Positions 1-9,613 of a stretch of 64,000 nt of DNA are shown one piece after another. Numbering within the stretch: the first letter of the stretch is position 1; each line of letters begins with the position of its first letter. The stretch comes from Hexactinellida sp. DTS-2022 (Eukaryota > Porifera > Hexactinellida), in NCBI GenBank assembly GCA_028753945.1, contig JAPNXP010000008.1, forward strand, positions 682,001 through 746,000, given 5' to 3'. Below the pieces are notes generated by a model. That model ran no database searches. It was not told the origin of the DNA and saw only the letters and a list, made by a program, of their open reading frames with translations. Both the position numbers and the translations under genes were made by a program.

Positions 1-535
1 CATCTTTATTCTTGTCAAAGTAATGCGAGTTTTCAAACCCAGATATGGAAACTGCGTCCACATTCGATACAGAGAAATAAGGATGCAGTAATAGTGTAAA
101 ATCAAACGGCTTAGTGCTACCATTCTCAACGCCTATCTTTAACTCAAGCGAAGTGTGAGTAAGCGTGATGGAGTAGAGCAGTGTAAACTGGTAATGCCAC
201 GCGGCACGAGTACACTCGCTATCTGATAACTCTAGAATCGCGGTTATTGTCCCCTCATCCAGTGACGTAGGTGGGTGGTACACAGACCAGCGAGTTGTCC
301 TTGCGAACCCGTGTTGGGGACCGCATTCCCATCGTCCGAATTGTGGGAAACAAATCGGAATTCCGCCACGAATCGCTTTCTTATTATCAAACACAGCTTT
401 CGAACTCAGGAATAAAACCTCTTCGCCTTTCTGACGCCATGACGTCACAGTGGCTCCGTGCAGACTGACAGACACACTGTTGCTAGCGTCGAGCTCCAGC
501 ATGACCAGATCTTCTACTGTCGTAGCGCATGCCAT
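1..535 (-). CDS. Glucose-6-phosphate 1-epimerase-like protein (N-terminal part, cut by window edge)
   Basis: Reading the minus strand from the ATG at 535-533 gives 178 codons with no stop before the window edge. The family (YeaD/YMR099c hexose-6-phosphate mutarotases, aldose-1-epimerase fold) interconverts alpha- and beta-glucose-6-phosphate in the cytosol. Visible signatures, in order, are a beta-strand 'LHGATVTSW' near residue 25, RGGIPICFPQFG at 56-67, QHGFAR at 74-79 and the His-containing HPYF at 151-154. These match the conserved substrate-binding and catalytic-His blocks of the family. The glutamate base expected near residue 240 would lie outside the window. The start gives a normal family N-terminus and no signal peptide is seen. 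About 110 residues are missing compared with the usual 280-300. Codon use is GC-richer than in the flanks, as expected of real coding sequence. The next gene, at 2140-5874, is on the same strand but is separated by several MITEs. Confidence 0.85.
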   Translation of the reverse strand, partial: MACATTVEDLVMLELDASNSVSVSLHGATVTSWRQKGEEVLFLSSKAVFDNKKAIRGGIPICFPQFGRWECGPQHGFARTTRWSVYHPPTSLDEGTITAILELSDSECTRAAWHYQFTLLYSITLTHTSLELKIGVENGSTKPFDFTLLLHPYFSVSNVDAVSISGFENSHYFDKNKD

Positions 536-583
536 GGGGTTAATTGGTTGCTAGGGTGGGAGTAGGACAAATAAAAAGATATA

Positions 584-944
584 CAGTGGAGTTTGCTTAT
601 TAGCAACTCCCCTATTAGCAATATTATTCATAGATGCATTATACGATTATACGTTATACGTTCGGGGAGCGTATAATGGACCATATATACGTTAAAATCG
701 TTATACGTTATACGTTGTATGATGATTATACGTTACGTATGATGGCATTATACGTTCACCTATCGTATAATGGTACCATATATACGTTATACGTTACGTA
801 TAATGCAACTATGATATTATATATATATATTGATTTATTAGCAACCGCTTTTCGGTCCCAAGCGTGATAATACTGTTAATTAATTCCCCTATTAGCAACC
901 AGATATAGTGGCAAACACGGGTTGCTATTAAGCGAACTCCACTG
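584..944. mobile_element. pogo/Tigger-type MITE (361 bp)
   Basis: The terminal inverted repeats begin CAGTGGAGTTTGCTTATTAG and end with the complementary ...CGAACTCCACTG. The left flank is TA (582-583) and the right flank is CA, a decayed TA duplication. The interior at 634-800 is a nested array of TATACGTTATACG-like words with its own inverted ends (GATGCATTATACG and CGTATAATGCAAC). Short open frames inside it are repeat artefacts. Confidence 0.75.
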
Positions 945-964
945 CATCAAATAATTGAATAATA

Positions 965-1426
965 CAGTCACCCTCGCTAATCCGGACAGAGGTGTTCCGA
1001 TTCAAAAACTTGTGTTCCGATTAGGAAGTAATACATTTTCTATAGACATCTATAATATGAGACCCCGATAATACGAACCAAACTTGTCCAAATCTTTCTA
1101 ACCCAAACAAATCATATAAGGTAAAACCTTTAGAAAGTGAACAGTGAACACCCTGGGGACCAGCAAAAACGTTCAATTTTGAGAGTGTTCACCTTTCATG
1201 ATTTATAATAATGTGTGTCTAAAACAATGGGGAAAATTTGGGACCGAGAAAAAGTGGTAATATTTTGGAGGTGTTCACTTTTGGAGGTTTTACTACCTAA
1301 ATACTTGTCTGGTACTTATTTTTGCATAATTTCAATGTACTAATATACAAATATTTATGATTTTCCCCCCACTTTTATACGAAAAATATTCTGGGATCTC
1401 CTGTTCGGATTAGCGAGGGTTTACTG
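965..1426. mobile_element. pogo-type MITE (462 bp) with a nested MITE
   Basis: Ends are CAGTCACCCTCGCTAATCCG and ATTAGCGAGGGTTTACTG, with TA on both sides (963-964, 1427-1428). Nested at about 1120-1300 is another inverted-repeat element with ends GGTAAAACCT...GTGAACACC and GGTGTTCACTTTTGG...; a relative of that element lies at 30180-30330. The sequence starting at 63753 is a second copy of the outer family. Confidence 0.75.
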
Positions 1427-1759
1427 TAGATAATACTCACTATTTCAAAGCGAATTATCCATGGTCACAAATATCATAGAAATGAAACGGTTCATATTTC
1501 TGATTTTACTTCAATTGTGAATTAACATTGCTTGGGATTTGAGGTTATAAATTGACCTGTGTCATTATTGCTAAACAATTAGGTTATTGTATTATGAACA
1601 TACAAGGGACCAAAATTGTGTTCATAATAGAGAGATTTCATAACAAGCGACCTCAAATAAATAAAAACCCTATGTAAGTTGTTAAATTGGGACCATATGA
1701 CTTGTTCATAATGTAGTTTTCATGAGACGAAAATTGTTCACAATAAACAGACGTGACTG

Positions 1760-1875
1760 CAGGGTTGTTTGATTTAAATCAATGATTTTAATCTTAATAA
1801 ATAAAATCATGATTTAAATCAAAATTCAGATTTTTTTTATTTTTTTATTTTAAATCATGATTTATATCAACCCTG
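1760..1875. mobile_element. hAT-like MITE (116 bp)
   Basis: Ends are CAGGGTTGTTTGATTTAAAT and ATTTATATCAACCCTG. The flanking 8-mers are CGTGACTG and CCTGACTG, seven of eight matching. The interior is made of ATGATTTAAATC words. It belongs to the same family as the 747-bp element at 50270-51016. Confidence 0.8.
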
Positions 1876-2139
1876 CCTGACTGTAATTATATAAAAAGAA
1901 TAAACAGGAATTATCCAAGAACAGAAATAATATTACATCAAAAGTCTGAATAACAAAAGCAGTTCCTAAACATTTAATTTACAAGTAGAAATATATTGTG
2001 GTTCTAATAAAGGAAATACCAAATTTCCTATAATTCAGAAAATAAAAGAGTCAACTTGACTAGTTTACATACACGTATTTACTATATATCCTAAATTAAT
2101 TTGGTATAAAAATGCGTTTTACAGTTATTTGCAGTGTAG

Positions 2140-5100
2140 CTAAGCATCCTGTATTTCTTCTTCAGGGATTAACTTCTTTGTCAGTTGAATCAGCATCTTT
2201 TCAATATTCTGTTCCCTCATCTCGAGTCTCTGTTCCCTCACTTCAAGTTTTTCTTCTCGTAATTCAAGTCTTCTCAAAGCACGTCTTATCTGGATATTAT
2301 CATTTTCCAATTTCTGCTTCCAATTTGAGGAGTCATCAGGAACGTACTTTTTAGTGTCTAAAGCTTTCAAAACATCTTTCATTTTCACGACCGCTTTTAG
2401 ACCGATAGCGAGTGGAATCTTTGACCAAATAGTGCTGTAGTTGGGGTATAGCTCAGCTTCCTTAACCGCAGATCTCTTGCGCAGATTATAAATAGAGAAA
2501 GGAAATGTTTCCTCGAAAATTAACAACAAATGAATTTTAAGACTAAGTCGCTTTAGATGAGCTGATTCCTGTACTCCCTTAATGTCGTCAACAGCCAAAC
2601 CAACCAATAAATTCGCCAAAATAATCGACACAACAATGATAAAAGCCAAAAATAATATATAACTCGAAATAGGATGATCCAATCGATAGGTTAAATCATT
2701 GAACACATTATCAAACTCAAATTCGCCAGTCAGCATCACAGTTGTTTTCAGAAAAGAACTAAATGGGTGACGGAATTGGCTACAAAAATTTTGCTGCCGA
2801 AAAACCATATAAAAAGAGATAGAGAATCCAACAAGGAATGCCAGTGCAAGCAGAAACACACGGAAAAATGTAGTAATCACATGCAGGAACATTAAAATGT
2901 AGATTCCAAGATGAGGCAGTTTACCAAGGAAAACTACAAAATTGAACCAAGCGAATAAAACTACAAAAGAGCCTAATTCCCATAAGATTGAACTTTCAAA
3001 TCCACACTCGCCAATTCCTTGTCTATTTTTGAATACATCAGAGACATAAACAATTGATCCGACATAAATAAACCATTCAATATAGTTTTCTAAACCCAAG
3101 AAGTAACCCTTAACATCGCCGATTATTTGCGCTGATTCGAATAACAAACGAAACACGGCTAATATAATTATAAACGTAGCCATCACAATCGAGGATACAA
3201 CACGACCTGAGTCACAACTAATTGAAGAGCAACCGTACGTATCTACATACCAATTAGGGGCACCAGGATCAATGTCACAGGTATTGGTTTTGAATATAGC
3301 ATTGATATCTAGATCACATGAGGGTACGACAAATGTAAACAGAGTTAACAGAATTAAGAAAATAATGTAAGTAATGAGATTTCCATAGTATAAATAGCTA
3401 GCTCGTGTACTCCATTTCAAACGCATAAGGGTTAGTACTAAAGGGTGACTCAATAAATCCAAACGGGCATGTTGTACCATAATATAAAGAGGATGAGATA
3501 TTTTAGTAAGACGAGATTTTTCGTAGAGATTCGAAAGAAATGGCTTTTTCATACCCCTGTATTTATCCTCGCATTCAAGGAAAAAAGTTTGGAAACTTTC
3601 CACATCATCAAGGAGCTCAAAATTGAAATTTACTGTCACTGCACGATTGTCAGGGGATTCGTAAGAAGCGTAATTACTCGACATGCACTGTGACATTACC
3701 TTATATGCTTGAATTGGCATTTTTGGTATCATTTTGCGTAGAGGTGAGAAAACCTTACCAAAAACACACGTGTAACTTTTCAATGCTTTACGGATGTCAG
3801 GATGTAATAATAAAATTTCCACTACATCCTCATTACCCGCGTCGATAGCTAAATCGAGTGCATTATTTCCAATTTCAGCTCCATCTTCATGCTTACAAAT
3901 ATCTGCACCGTTTTTCAACAACAGATTTACCATTAATATGTGACCAGCCTGGCAAGCTAAAAGCAATGGCGTTGACACTCTACTCTTCTTATCTCCATCA
4001 ATGGGAGCTTCCGCTTGCAATAGATACTCCGCAACTTGCACATGACCATTGATAGCTGCCAAATGTAACGGGTATTTTAGTTGGAAATTAATCGCATTAA
4101 CATCAGCTTTAAATTTTATTAATAACTCAACTACATCCAGTTGTCCTTGTTCACAAGCCACGTGTAACGCAGTATTACCATACTTGTCTTCATCTCGTAT
4201 TAGCTCAATTGATTGCTCATCTAAATAGTCTAATAACCGCTGTACAATAGTAGCATTCCCATTGCAAGCAGCTACATGTAAAGGTGTTTCTTTGGAAGAA
4301 TTAAGTGCTATTACGTCACAATTATTCGTATTTAGTAGCAAATCTAGGATGTCAACATAACCGTGTTTTGCCACTACATGTAAAGGCGTTTTATCCTCGT
4401 CATCTTTCTCATTGACTAACCATCTACCTCTGCGGTGATTTAATATTTCTGAAACGACTAATTTCTCGTTTTTTTCAATAGCGATTAATAGAGCGTTTTT
4501 ACCCCAGCTATCTCGTAACTCAACCTGGCAACTGGTATCTTTGAGAATTTCCATAAGACTTTTTGCACTACCACAGTACGCTGCCAACATGAGAGGTGTA
4601 TTGGAATTTAGATTTTTAGTGTTAATACTCGCGCCTTGTTCGATGAGAAATTGAGCCATTCCGTGCCGGCTATTTCTAGCTGCATAGTGAAGCGGTGTGT
4701 TTTGTTGTTTGTCAATCGCACTCAAACTCATTATATCCGTGTTCAGCAGTAGAACTGCGATCGTTACTGAGCCTTGTTGTGCGACCAAATGAATCGGTTT
4801 AGCTCCCTCGTTATTCTCATTATCTAAGCTAATACCCAACTCAATGCATTTAGCGACAAGGTTTTTATTCCCACCAAGACAAGCTGAATGTAGAATCGTA
4901 TTACCTTTAATGTCCTTGCACACTCGCAGTATATTTAATAAATCCATGTTTTCATCGGTTAGTTTTGTACACAGAATACTGAATATCTTCTCAGAACCTA
5001 ACACAGCAGCTAAATGGAATGGAGTAGAACCGTGCATATTAAACGACAGTATGTGTGTTGTAGTATTCTCAATGAGAAGAGACACTATATTAACATTCCC

Positions 5101-5874
5101 CCTTTCGCAGGCGATATGAAGCGCAGTAGAACTCTCAAGGTCAGTTGAATCAACGAAAATACCACTTTTTAACAGTTCTTTAACCGCAAAATAATTCCCT
5201 CTAATACACGCATGGTGCAATGCAGTCTGACCGAATGTATCTACGTCACTAATGTTAAAATATGGAGTGTCAAGTTGTGATTCAATTAATAGTCTGAGAG
5301 AGAGTGCACTGCATAAATGTGGATTTTCAGAGAATAATTTCAAGTCTTCTTCACTGGCCACTTCAAAATCTAAATTTTCCTGTTCAACTGAAATATATCT
5401 CGCAGCATAATGTAATGGCGTATACCCCATGTCTGTTCTAGCCACAAAGTTAAGAATGTAGTTAGCTTCCTTATTAACCAAAGAAGTTAGGATATTATAC
5501 CGATTGTATCTAGCTACGTAATGCAATAGGGTATGGCGCTTCTCATCAAAGGAATTAAAGAGGTGAGTTGGCGTAGAAAAGTGTTGGTTTCGACTGTCCG
5601 TTGTACCTGGGCGATTCCATGCAATCTGTTTGTTGGTGGAAATGAATAGAAGGAGCTCATTGAATTTTTCATCTACTCCATCACGTGCGGCTTGTAACAG
5701 CTCGTTACGAAGTGTTAGAAGGTCGGATGATCGCATTCCGTGACTCACTCGTCGGTTAGTTCCATCCACAGAATCGGATTTAGTTGATTTGTCCCTCAAA
5801 GGAGCTAACTCTATATTTACTGAGTTGGTATCTAGCTTGGAGTAGATTGGTATGGGCTTTTCTTGGGTTGCCAT
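2140..5874 (-). CDS. TRPA-like ankyrin-repeat cation channel, single exon
   Basis: A 1244-residue plasma-membrane channel protein. About 16 ankyrin repeats fill residues 113-695, with many copies of the TPLHxAA/TALHxAC core. A pre-S1 region follows, containing LLSHPL near 807, as in TRPA1. Six hydrophobic segments lie at about 832-853, 892-914, 930-947, 966-983, 993-1025 and 1069-1094. The pore loop is about 1037-1056 and contains KTTVMLTGEFEF; S6 runs into NLLVGLAVDDI and then a helix resembling the TRPA1 'LKR' segment. A heptad-like, Arg/Glu-rich coiled coil spans 1195-1235 (LELREEKLEVREQRLEMREQ). These features are typical of TRPA1-type channels, which gate Ca2+/Na+ entry in response to irritants, heat or mechanical force; which stimulus applies here is not readable. 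The length (1244) is close to TRPA1 (about 1120-1200). There is no frameshift or missing domain. The absence of introns is odd for a TRPA gene. The start is the first ATG after an upstream stop. Confidence 0.92.
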   Translation of the reverse strand: MATQEKPIPIYSKLDTNSVNIELAPLRDKSTKSDSVDGTNRRVSHGMRSSDLLTLRNELLQAARDGVDEKFNELLLFISTNKQIAWNRPGTTDSRNQHFSTPTHLFNSFDEKRHTLLHYVARYNRYNILTSLVNKEANYILNFVARTDMGYTPLHYAARYISVEQENLDFEVASEEDLKLFSENPHLCSALSLRLLIESQLDTPYFNISDVDTFGQTALHHACIRGNYFAVKELLKSGIFVDSTDLESSTALHIACERGNVNIVSLLIENTTTHILSFNMHGSTPFHLAAVLGSEKIFSILCTKLTDENMDLLNILRVCKDIKGNTILHSACLGGNKNLVAKCIELGISLDNENNEGAKPIHLVAQQGSVTIAVLLLNTDIMSLSAIDKQQNTPLHYAARNSRHGMAQFLIEQGASINTKNLNSNTPLMLAAYCGSAKSLMEILKDTSCQVELRDSWGKNALLIAIEKNEKLVVSEILNHRRGRWLVNEKDDEDKTPLHVVAKHGYVDILDLLLNTNNCDVIALNSSKETPLHVAACNGNATIVQRLLDYLDEQSIELIRDEDKYGNTALHVACEQGQLDVVELLIKFKADVNAINFQLKYPLHLAAINGHVQVAEYLLQAEAPIDGDKKSRVSTPLLLACQAGHILMVNLLLKNGADICKHEDGAEIGNNALDLAIDAGNEDVVEILLLHPDIRKALKSYTCVFGKVFSPLRKMIPKMPIQAYKVMSQCMSSNYASYESPDNRAVTVNFNFELLDDVESFQTFFLECEDKYRGMKKPFLSNLYEKSRLTKISHPLYIMVQHARLDLLSHPLVLTLMRLKWSTRASYLYYGNLITYIIFLILLTLFTFVVPSCDLDINAIFKTNTCDIDPGAPNWYVDTYGCSSISCDSGRVVSSIVMATFIIILAVFRLLFESAQIIGDVKGYFLGLENYIEWFIYVGSIVYVSDVFKNRQGIGECGFESSILWELGSFVVLFAWFNFVVFLGKLPHLGIYILMFLHVITTFFRVFLLALAFLVGFSISFYMVFRQQNFCSQFRHPFSSFLKTTVMLTGEFEFDNVFNDLTYRLDHPISSYILFLAFIIVVSIILANLLVGLAVDDIKGVQESAHLKRLSLKIHLLLIFEETFPFSIYNLRKRSAVKEAELYPNYSTIWSKIPLAIGLKAVVKMKDVLKALDTKKYVPDDSSNWKQKLENDNIQIRRALRRLELREEKLEVREQRLEMREQNIEKMLIQLTKKLIPEEEIQDA

Positions 5875-5899
5875 ATAGTCTTATAAGCTAATATAAATA

Positions 5900-6075
5900 C
5901 AGTATACTCCGCTTAATAGAGCCACCCGTTAATAGATTTCTCCGCTTAATGGCAGGGTTGCCGTGGGAGTGGAATTTCCATTCCCATTCCCACAGGATTT
6001 CTGTGGGAATGCCCATGGGGATCCATATGGGAATCCCTACAGGGGAAATCTGATTCCCATTCCCATCCATTCCCA
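5900..6075. mobile_element. Truncated pogo end interrupted by a hAT-like end
   Basis: CAGTATACTCCGCTTAATAG at 5900 matches the end of the complete element at 26430-26614, but the other end is missing. CAGGGTTGCC starts at 5953 and is followed by a run of TTCCCATTCCCA words to about 6075. No matching right terminus is found. Confidence 0.5.
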
Positions 6076-6415
6076 TAGTTAGGCCAAATCTTGAGTTATA
6101 AGCCAAAATCTATGGGAAACATAAAATATAGCAAAATTATTTGGAATATCGAATTTTGTGGTCTAACGCTTCCTTTTGATGAATACCTATCGTAATTTTT
6201 AAAAAAAAATTAATTAAGAAAATTTAAAAAAAAATCAAAAAAAAATTAAAATTAATTTTTTTAAATTTTATTTAAAAAATAAAAAAATAAAAATAAAACT
6301 ATAGGCATTCATCAAAAGGAAGCGTTAAACCACAAAATTCGATATTCCAAATAATTTTGCTATATTTTATGTTTCCCATAGATTTTGGCTTATAACTCAA
6401 AATTTGGCCTAACTA
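6076..6415. repeat. Long inverted repeat / foldback MITE (340 bp)
   Basis: The left arm (6076 to about 6205) and right arm (about 6295-6415) are almost exact reverse complements. The left arm begins TAGTTAGGCCAAAT and the right arm ends ATTTGGCCTAACTA. The loop is about 90 bp of A/T homopolymer-rich sequence. No reading frame is present. A TA target duplication may be included in the palindromic ends. Confidence 0.75.
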
Positions 6416-7968
6416 GGTCAATTTTCATCCGATTTCTCTCTGTTTCGGCCAACACTCATTATTTTCTAAGCTCTATCCAATAAAAAAATAACCTCTAACA
6501 AAACCGAAAAATATCTATGTGAGGTAAGATAGTGAAATTGTACCTTACTTGGTACTTGCCGTTACCAGGTAAATAGGTACTAAAGTATGCACAATGAGAT
6601 CAGGCTAAAATTAGTATATTAGCAGAGACACATTGAAATCTAAGTAAATTTAAACAAAAGCGAATTAGTGACCATTTGACCAATTAGATTACACAATAAC
6701 ATATGATTTTAAAGGAAATCGTGTGACAAACTCTAAACAATCTTCACAGCTGCCTTACCTAACTATAGGTGATTGTGTCGCATGTTATGTCCCTCAAAAT
6801 TCTGTAATAGGTTATATAGGCTAATATAGCCACTCCAAACCTTCTTCAAAACGTGCAAGGAAGTTCAAAATCTCATCAATGGACATGAAGCTAATTAATA
6901 ATTTTCAAATGTAGCAAGAGATTAAATTGTATATAAGTAAACTTACGTAATCCATTTGGAAATGTATATGATGAATATTACATTTAAAAGGGGGACACTT
7001 AGTGAATTTCGCGACTATTTCATTGTTAAAAGGAAGAAAAATTTCAATAGCCAATATACAATAGATAAAGTCCGAAAATATGTCAAGAAAACGAATCCGA
7101 AAAAAATTCAAAAAATTTCACCTTTGAGGTCACTTTTTGGAAAAAAAATTAAATAAATTAAAAATTAAAAATTAGTAAAAAAAAATTCTGCCACAATTGT
7201 TGTTGATTTTGATCATTCTGATTATTTTAGAAAACAAATAAAAAATTTCAATATTTATAAAAGACACTTTTTCATTAATAACGGTGCAAGAAAACTAAAG
7301 ATTTTTGAAACGGACATACATTGTAAAAAAGGCGTAATAGTACCAAAACTGATGTCTGTCCGGAATAGAATTTCAAATTTTATTAATTTTTACTAGCAAT
7401 AATTTTTTTAGTACAAAAATATCTATAATTTTCTTCTAAAATTACTGATAATAAAATTTATTAAATTTTAATTATAAAACAAAAATTCTAAACCGGACAG
7501 ACATCGCTAAATAGAGCAAGGAACATTTCATAATTGAGGTTATTATTCAAAATCATAATTCTAGATAGTGAATTGTCGATAATTGGCTAGTATGGATCAG
7601 TATAGTATAGAAATTTGATTAAGCTATAACCGAGGATATATGAATTCGCAACTTCTAATATTATGGATATTTACTAGTAGTTATATATAGTAAATTAAGA
7701 CAATTATCAAATCATGATTTATAAGCAATCTCTATTATTTGAATAATCATGTGAATAAAAAATACAGTGGAGTTGCTTTATTAGCAACTCCCCGATTAGC
7801 AACAATATATATTGCTTTAAAGTGATTCCAATTTCTAATCTTCCTTTCCCGAATCCCGTCTAAAAATTCCAATTTTTACTATTTTACCCCTGGCCCTAAA
7901 TCACTAGCGTTTTAGGCCCCGCTTAGTCCGAAATTGCTAAATGTAGGGATCAATCCATTGATAGGGAC
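6416..7968. other. AT-rich gene-free stretch
   Basis: No coding frame is supported. It contains an inverted pair at about 7350-7506 (GATGTCTGTCCGG ... CCGGACAGACATC, about 157 bp), likely a small MITE. It also contains a single pogo-type end CAGTGGAGTTGC at about 7765, related to the element at 584-944. Confidence 0.5.
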
Positions 7969-8220
7969 TAGACCTCTGCGCGGGCGGGATAATTAATAAA
8001 TAAATGCAGGTCGCGGGACCCGAAACCCGCGGGTTCTTGCGGGCAGTGGCGTCCACAGGGCCAGGGGGACGCATTATGCGCATGCGTATACAAATTAACT
8101 GGGTAATTTTTGCCATTACATATTTACTTGCAGCTCACTGTACTTCTCTAGCACACAATTTTTCTAAATATTATACCCAAAATTGTGAATTTTGTTGACC
8201 CCAACATTCACAATATCCTT
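7969..8220. mobile_element. hAT element ends (TAGA..CTGCGCGGG family, and CAGTGGCG family)
   Basis: TAGACCTCTGCGCGGGCGGG at 7969 matches the terminus of the complete 650-bp element at 20354-21003; its ACCCGC subterminal words follow. At about 8045 a different hAT-type end, CAGTGGCGTCCACAGGGCC, begins. Neither has a partner end that I can place, so these are remnants or nested fragments. Confidence 0.55.
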
Positions 8221-8377
8221 AGGGTGTTGATTGGCATGCCAGTGTCAAAGCAACAGCTGAGCGTGCGTTCAGCACATTACGCATATTGAAAACCTACCTG
8301 AGAATAACGATGGGCCACTCTAGACTCACGGGTCTCAATGCACGTGCATCGAGATATCCAGATCGACGTTGAGAGGG
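8221..8377 (+). pseudogene. hAT transposase C-terminal dimerisation domain relic
   Basis: Three frames together give the conserved hAT C-terminal signature. One frame carries VLIGMPVS, the next carries ATAERAFSTLRILKTYLR followed by TMGHSRLTGLN, and the third carries MHVHRDIQIDVER. The order matches hAT transposase dimerisation domains (PVSxATAERxFSxLRRLKTYLRxTM...RLxGLxxLHxHRDI). Two frameshifts within about 160 bp and no upstream RNase-H-like domain show it is dead. It lies 3' of hAT-type termini at 7969 and 8045 and is probably the tail of a decayed autonomous element. Confidence 0.75.
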
Positions 8378-8419
8378 AAAACTTATACATTCATTTGTTT
8401 CATCTGGAAGTCAGCGAAT

Positions 8420-8660
8420 TGATTATCACTGGAAAATTGGTCGGGGGACCTAAATTCCATGGAAAACTGGTCCCGGATCACTTTTTCGGGGCCAAATTTT
8501 CCATTGGCACTATGACAGGCTTATTCATAATTTTTTTGCTCCCATTATGGCGAAAAATCTTTAGGGTAAAATTCTAGTAAATACGGCAACTAGATAAACA
8601 CAAACCTGAGAGGGACCAATTTTCCAAGGGAACCAAAATTTACGTGACAGAAATGCTCTC
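8420..8660. repeat. Repeat with CCATGGAAAANTGGTC words
   Basis: Multiple direct and inverted copies of AAATTGGTC/GACCAATTTTCC occur. They match the subterminal words of the element at 38267-39149. No gene is supported here. Confidence 0.45.
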
Positions 8661-8753
8661 AACCACTAATTAAGACTTACTGTAATGAACATTCATACTA
8701 ATAATTAGGATAGTGCTATAATTGTCACAACTGATCAATACTCATTGTTAGTG

Positions 8754-9074
8754 CATTGGTCATATGGTCATAAGATCATTTGGTCATATGGTCATATATT
8801 ATGGTCATTTGGTCAGTTGGTCATGGTCAGTTGGTCATTTGGCCATGGTCAGTTGGTCATGGTCAGTTGGTCATTTGGCCATGGTCAGTTGGTCATTTGG
8901 ACATGGTCAGTTGGTCATTTGGCCATGGTCAGTTGGTCATGGTCAGTTGGTCATTTGGCCATGGTCAGTTGGTCATTTGGTCATGGTCAGTTGGTCATTT
9001 GGCCATGGTCAGTTGGTCATTTGGTCATGGTCAGTTGGTCATTTGGTCATGGTCAGTTGGTCAATTGGTCATGG
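8754..9074 (+). repeat. (TGGTCA)-based satellite, left block
   Basis: Units of TGGTCA separated by T, GT or TTT give 6-, 7- and 8-bp steps (TGGTCAGT, TGGTCATT). A higher-order period of about 30 bp appears in the form TGGTCAGTTGGTCATTTGGC. The array resumes after the 539-bp insert at 9075-9613. Open frames with WSFGHGQLV-like peptides on the plus strand are artefacts of the unit. Confidence 0.9.
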
Positions 9075-9613
9075 CAGTGCTGCCAACCTAAAATATCCCA
9101 AAAGTGGGACCTGTGGCGGGAGATTCATCTTAAATCGGGAGGTTGATACTCTAAAAGCGGGAGAAAAAGCGGGAGGTCACTATTTTAGTTAAATTAGCAA
9201 GAATACCTGAATAAAAGGCATTATAAAACATTTCTCTACCTATCAATTAGTTTCTACCCTCTCATATTGAAATATAAGGTAGCAGTGAGCATTTTATATT
9301 ATTATAAAATATATAAATAAATAAAAATTTCCTAAATGATGTGTTATAAAAATTTCCTAAATGATGTGTCAGAATGGAAAATTGGAAATACAAGATAATA
9401 TACAGAATTATGGTATTTTAAAAGAGACAAATGTTTGTGGGGTTAGAGTAAATTAATTAAGTGAAGACTTCTAAGTTCTAAAATATATTGCTTGTAATTA
9501 TAAAATTCAGATTCTAATATTTACATATACAATCATCCAAAAAGCGGGAGGTTTGAGAGGGGAGGCGGGAGAGCGGGAGGAAACATCAAAAAGCGGGAGG
9601 GTTGGCAGCACTG
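9075..9613. mobile_element. hAT-like MITE inserted in the satellite (539 bp)
   Basis: Ends are CAGTGCTGCCAACC and GGTTGGCAGCACTG. TCATGG borders both sides, but the host sequence is itself repetitive, so the true duplication length is uncertain. Subterminal AAAGCGGGAG words are clustered at about 9110-9175 and 9540-9600 on both sides. The interior is AT-rich with no transposase. Confidence 0.85.

Noticed and set aside
2112-5119. Plus-strand frames inside 2140-5874
   Set aside because: They are antisense shadows of the TRPA-like gene and carry no domain.
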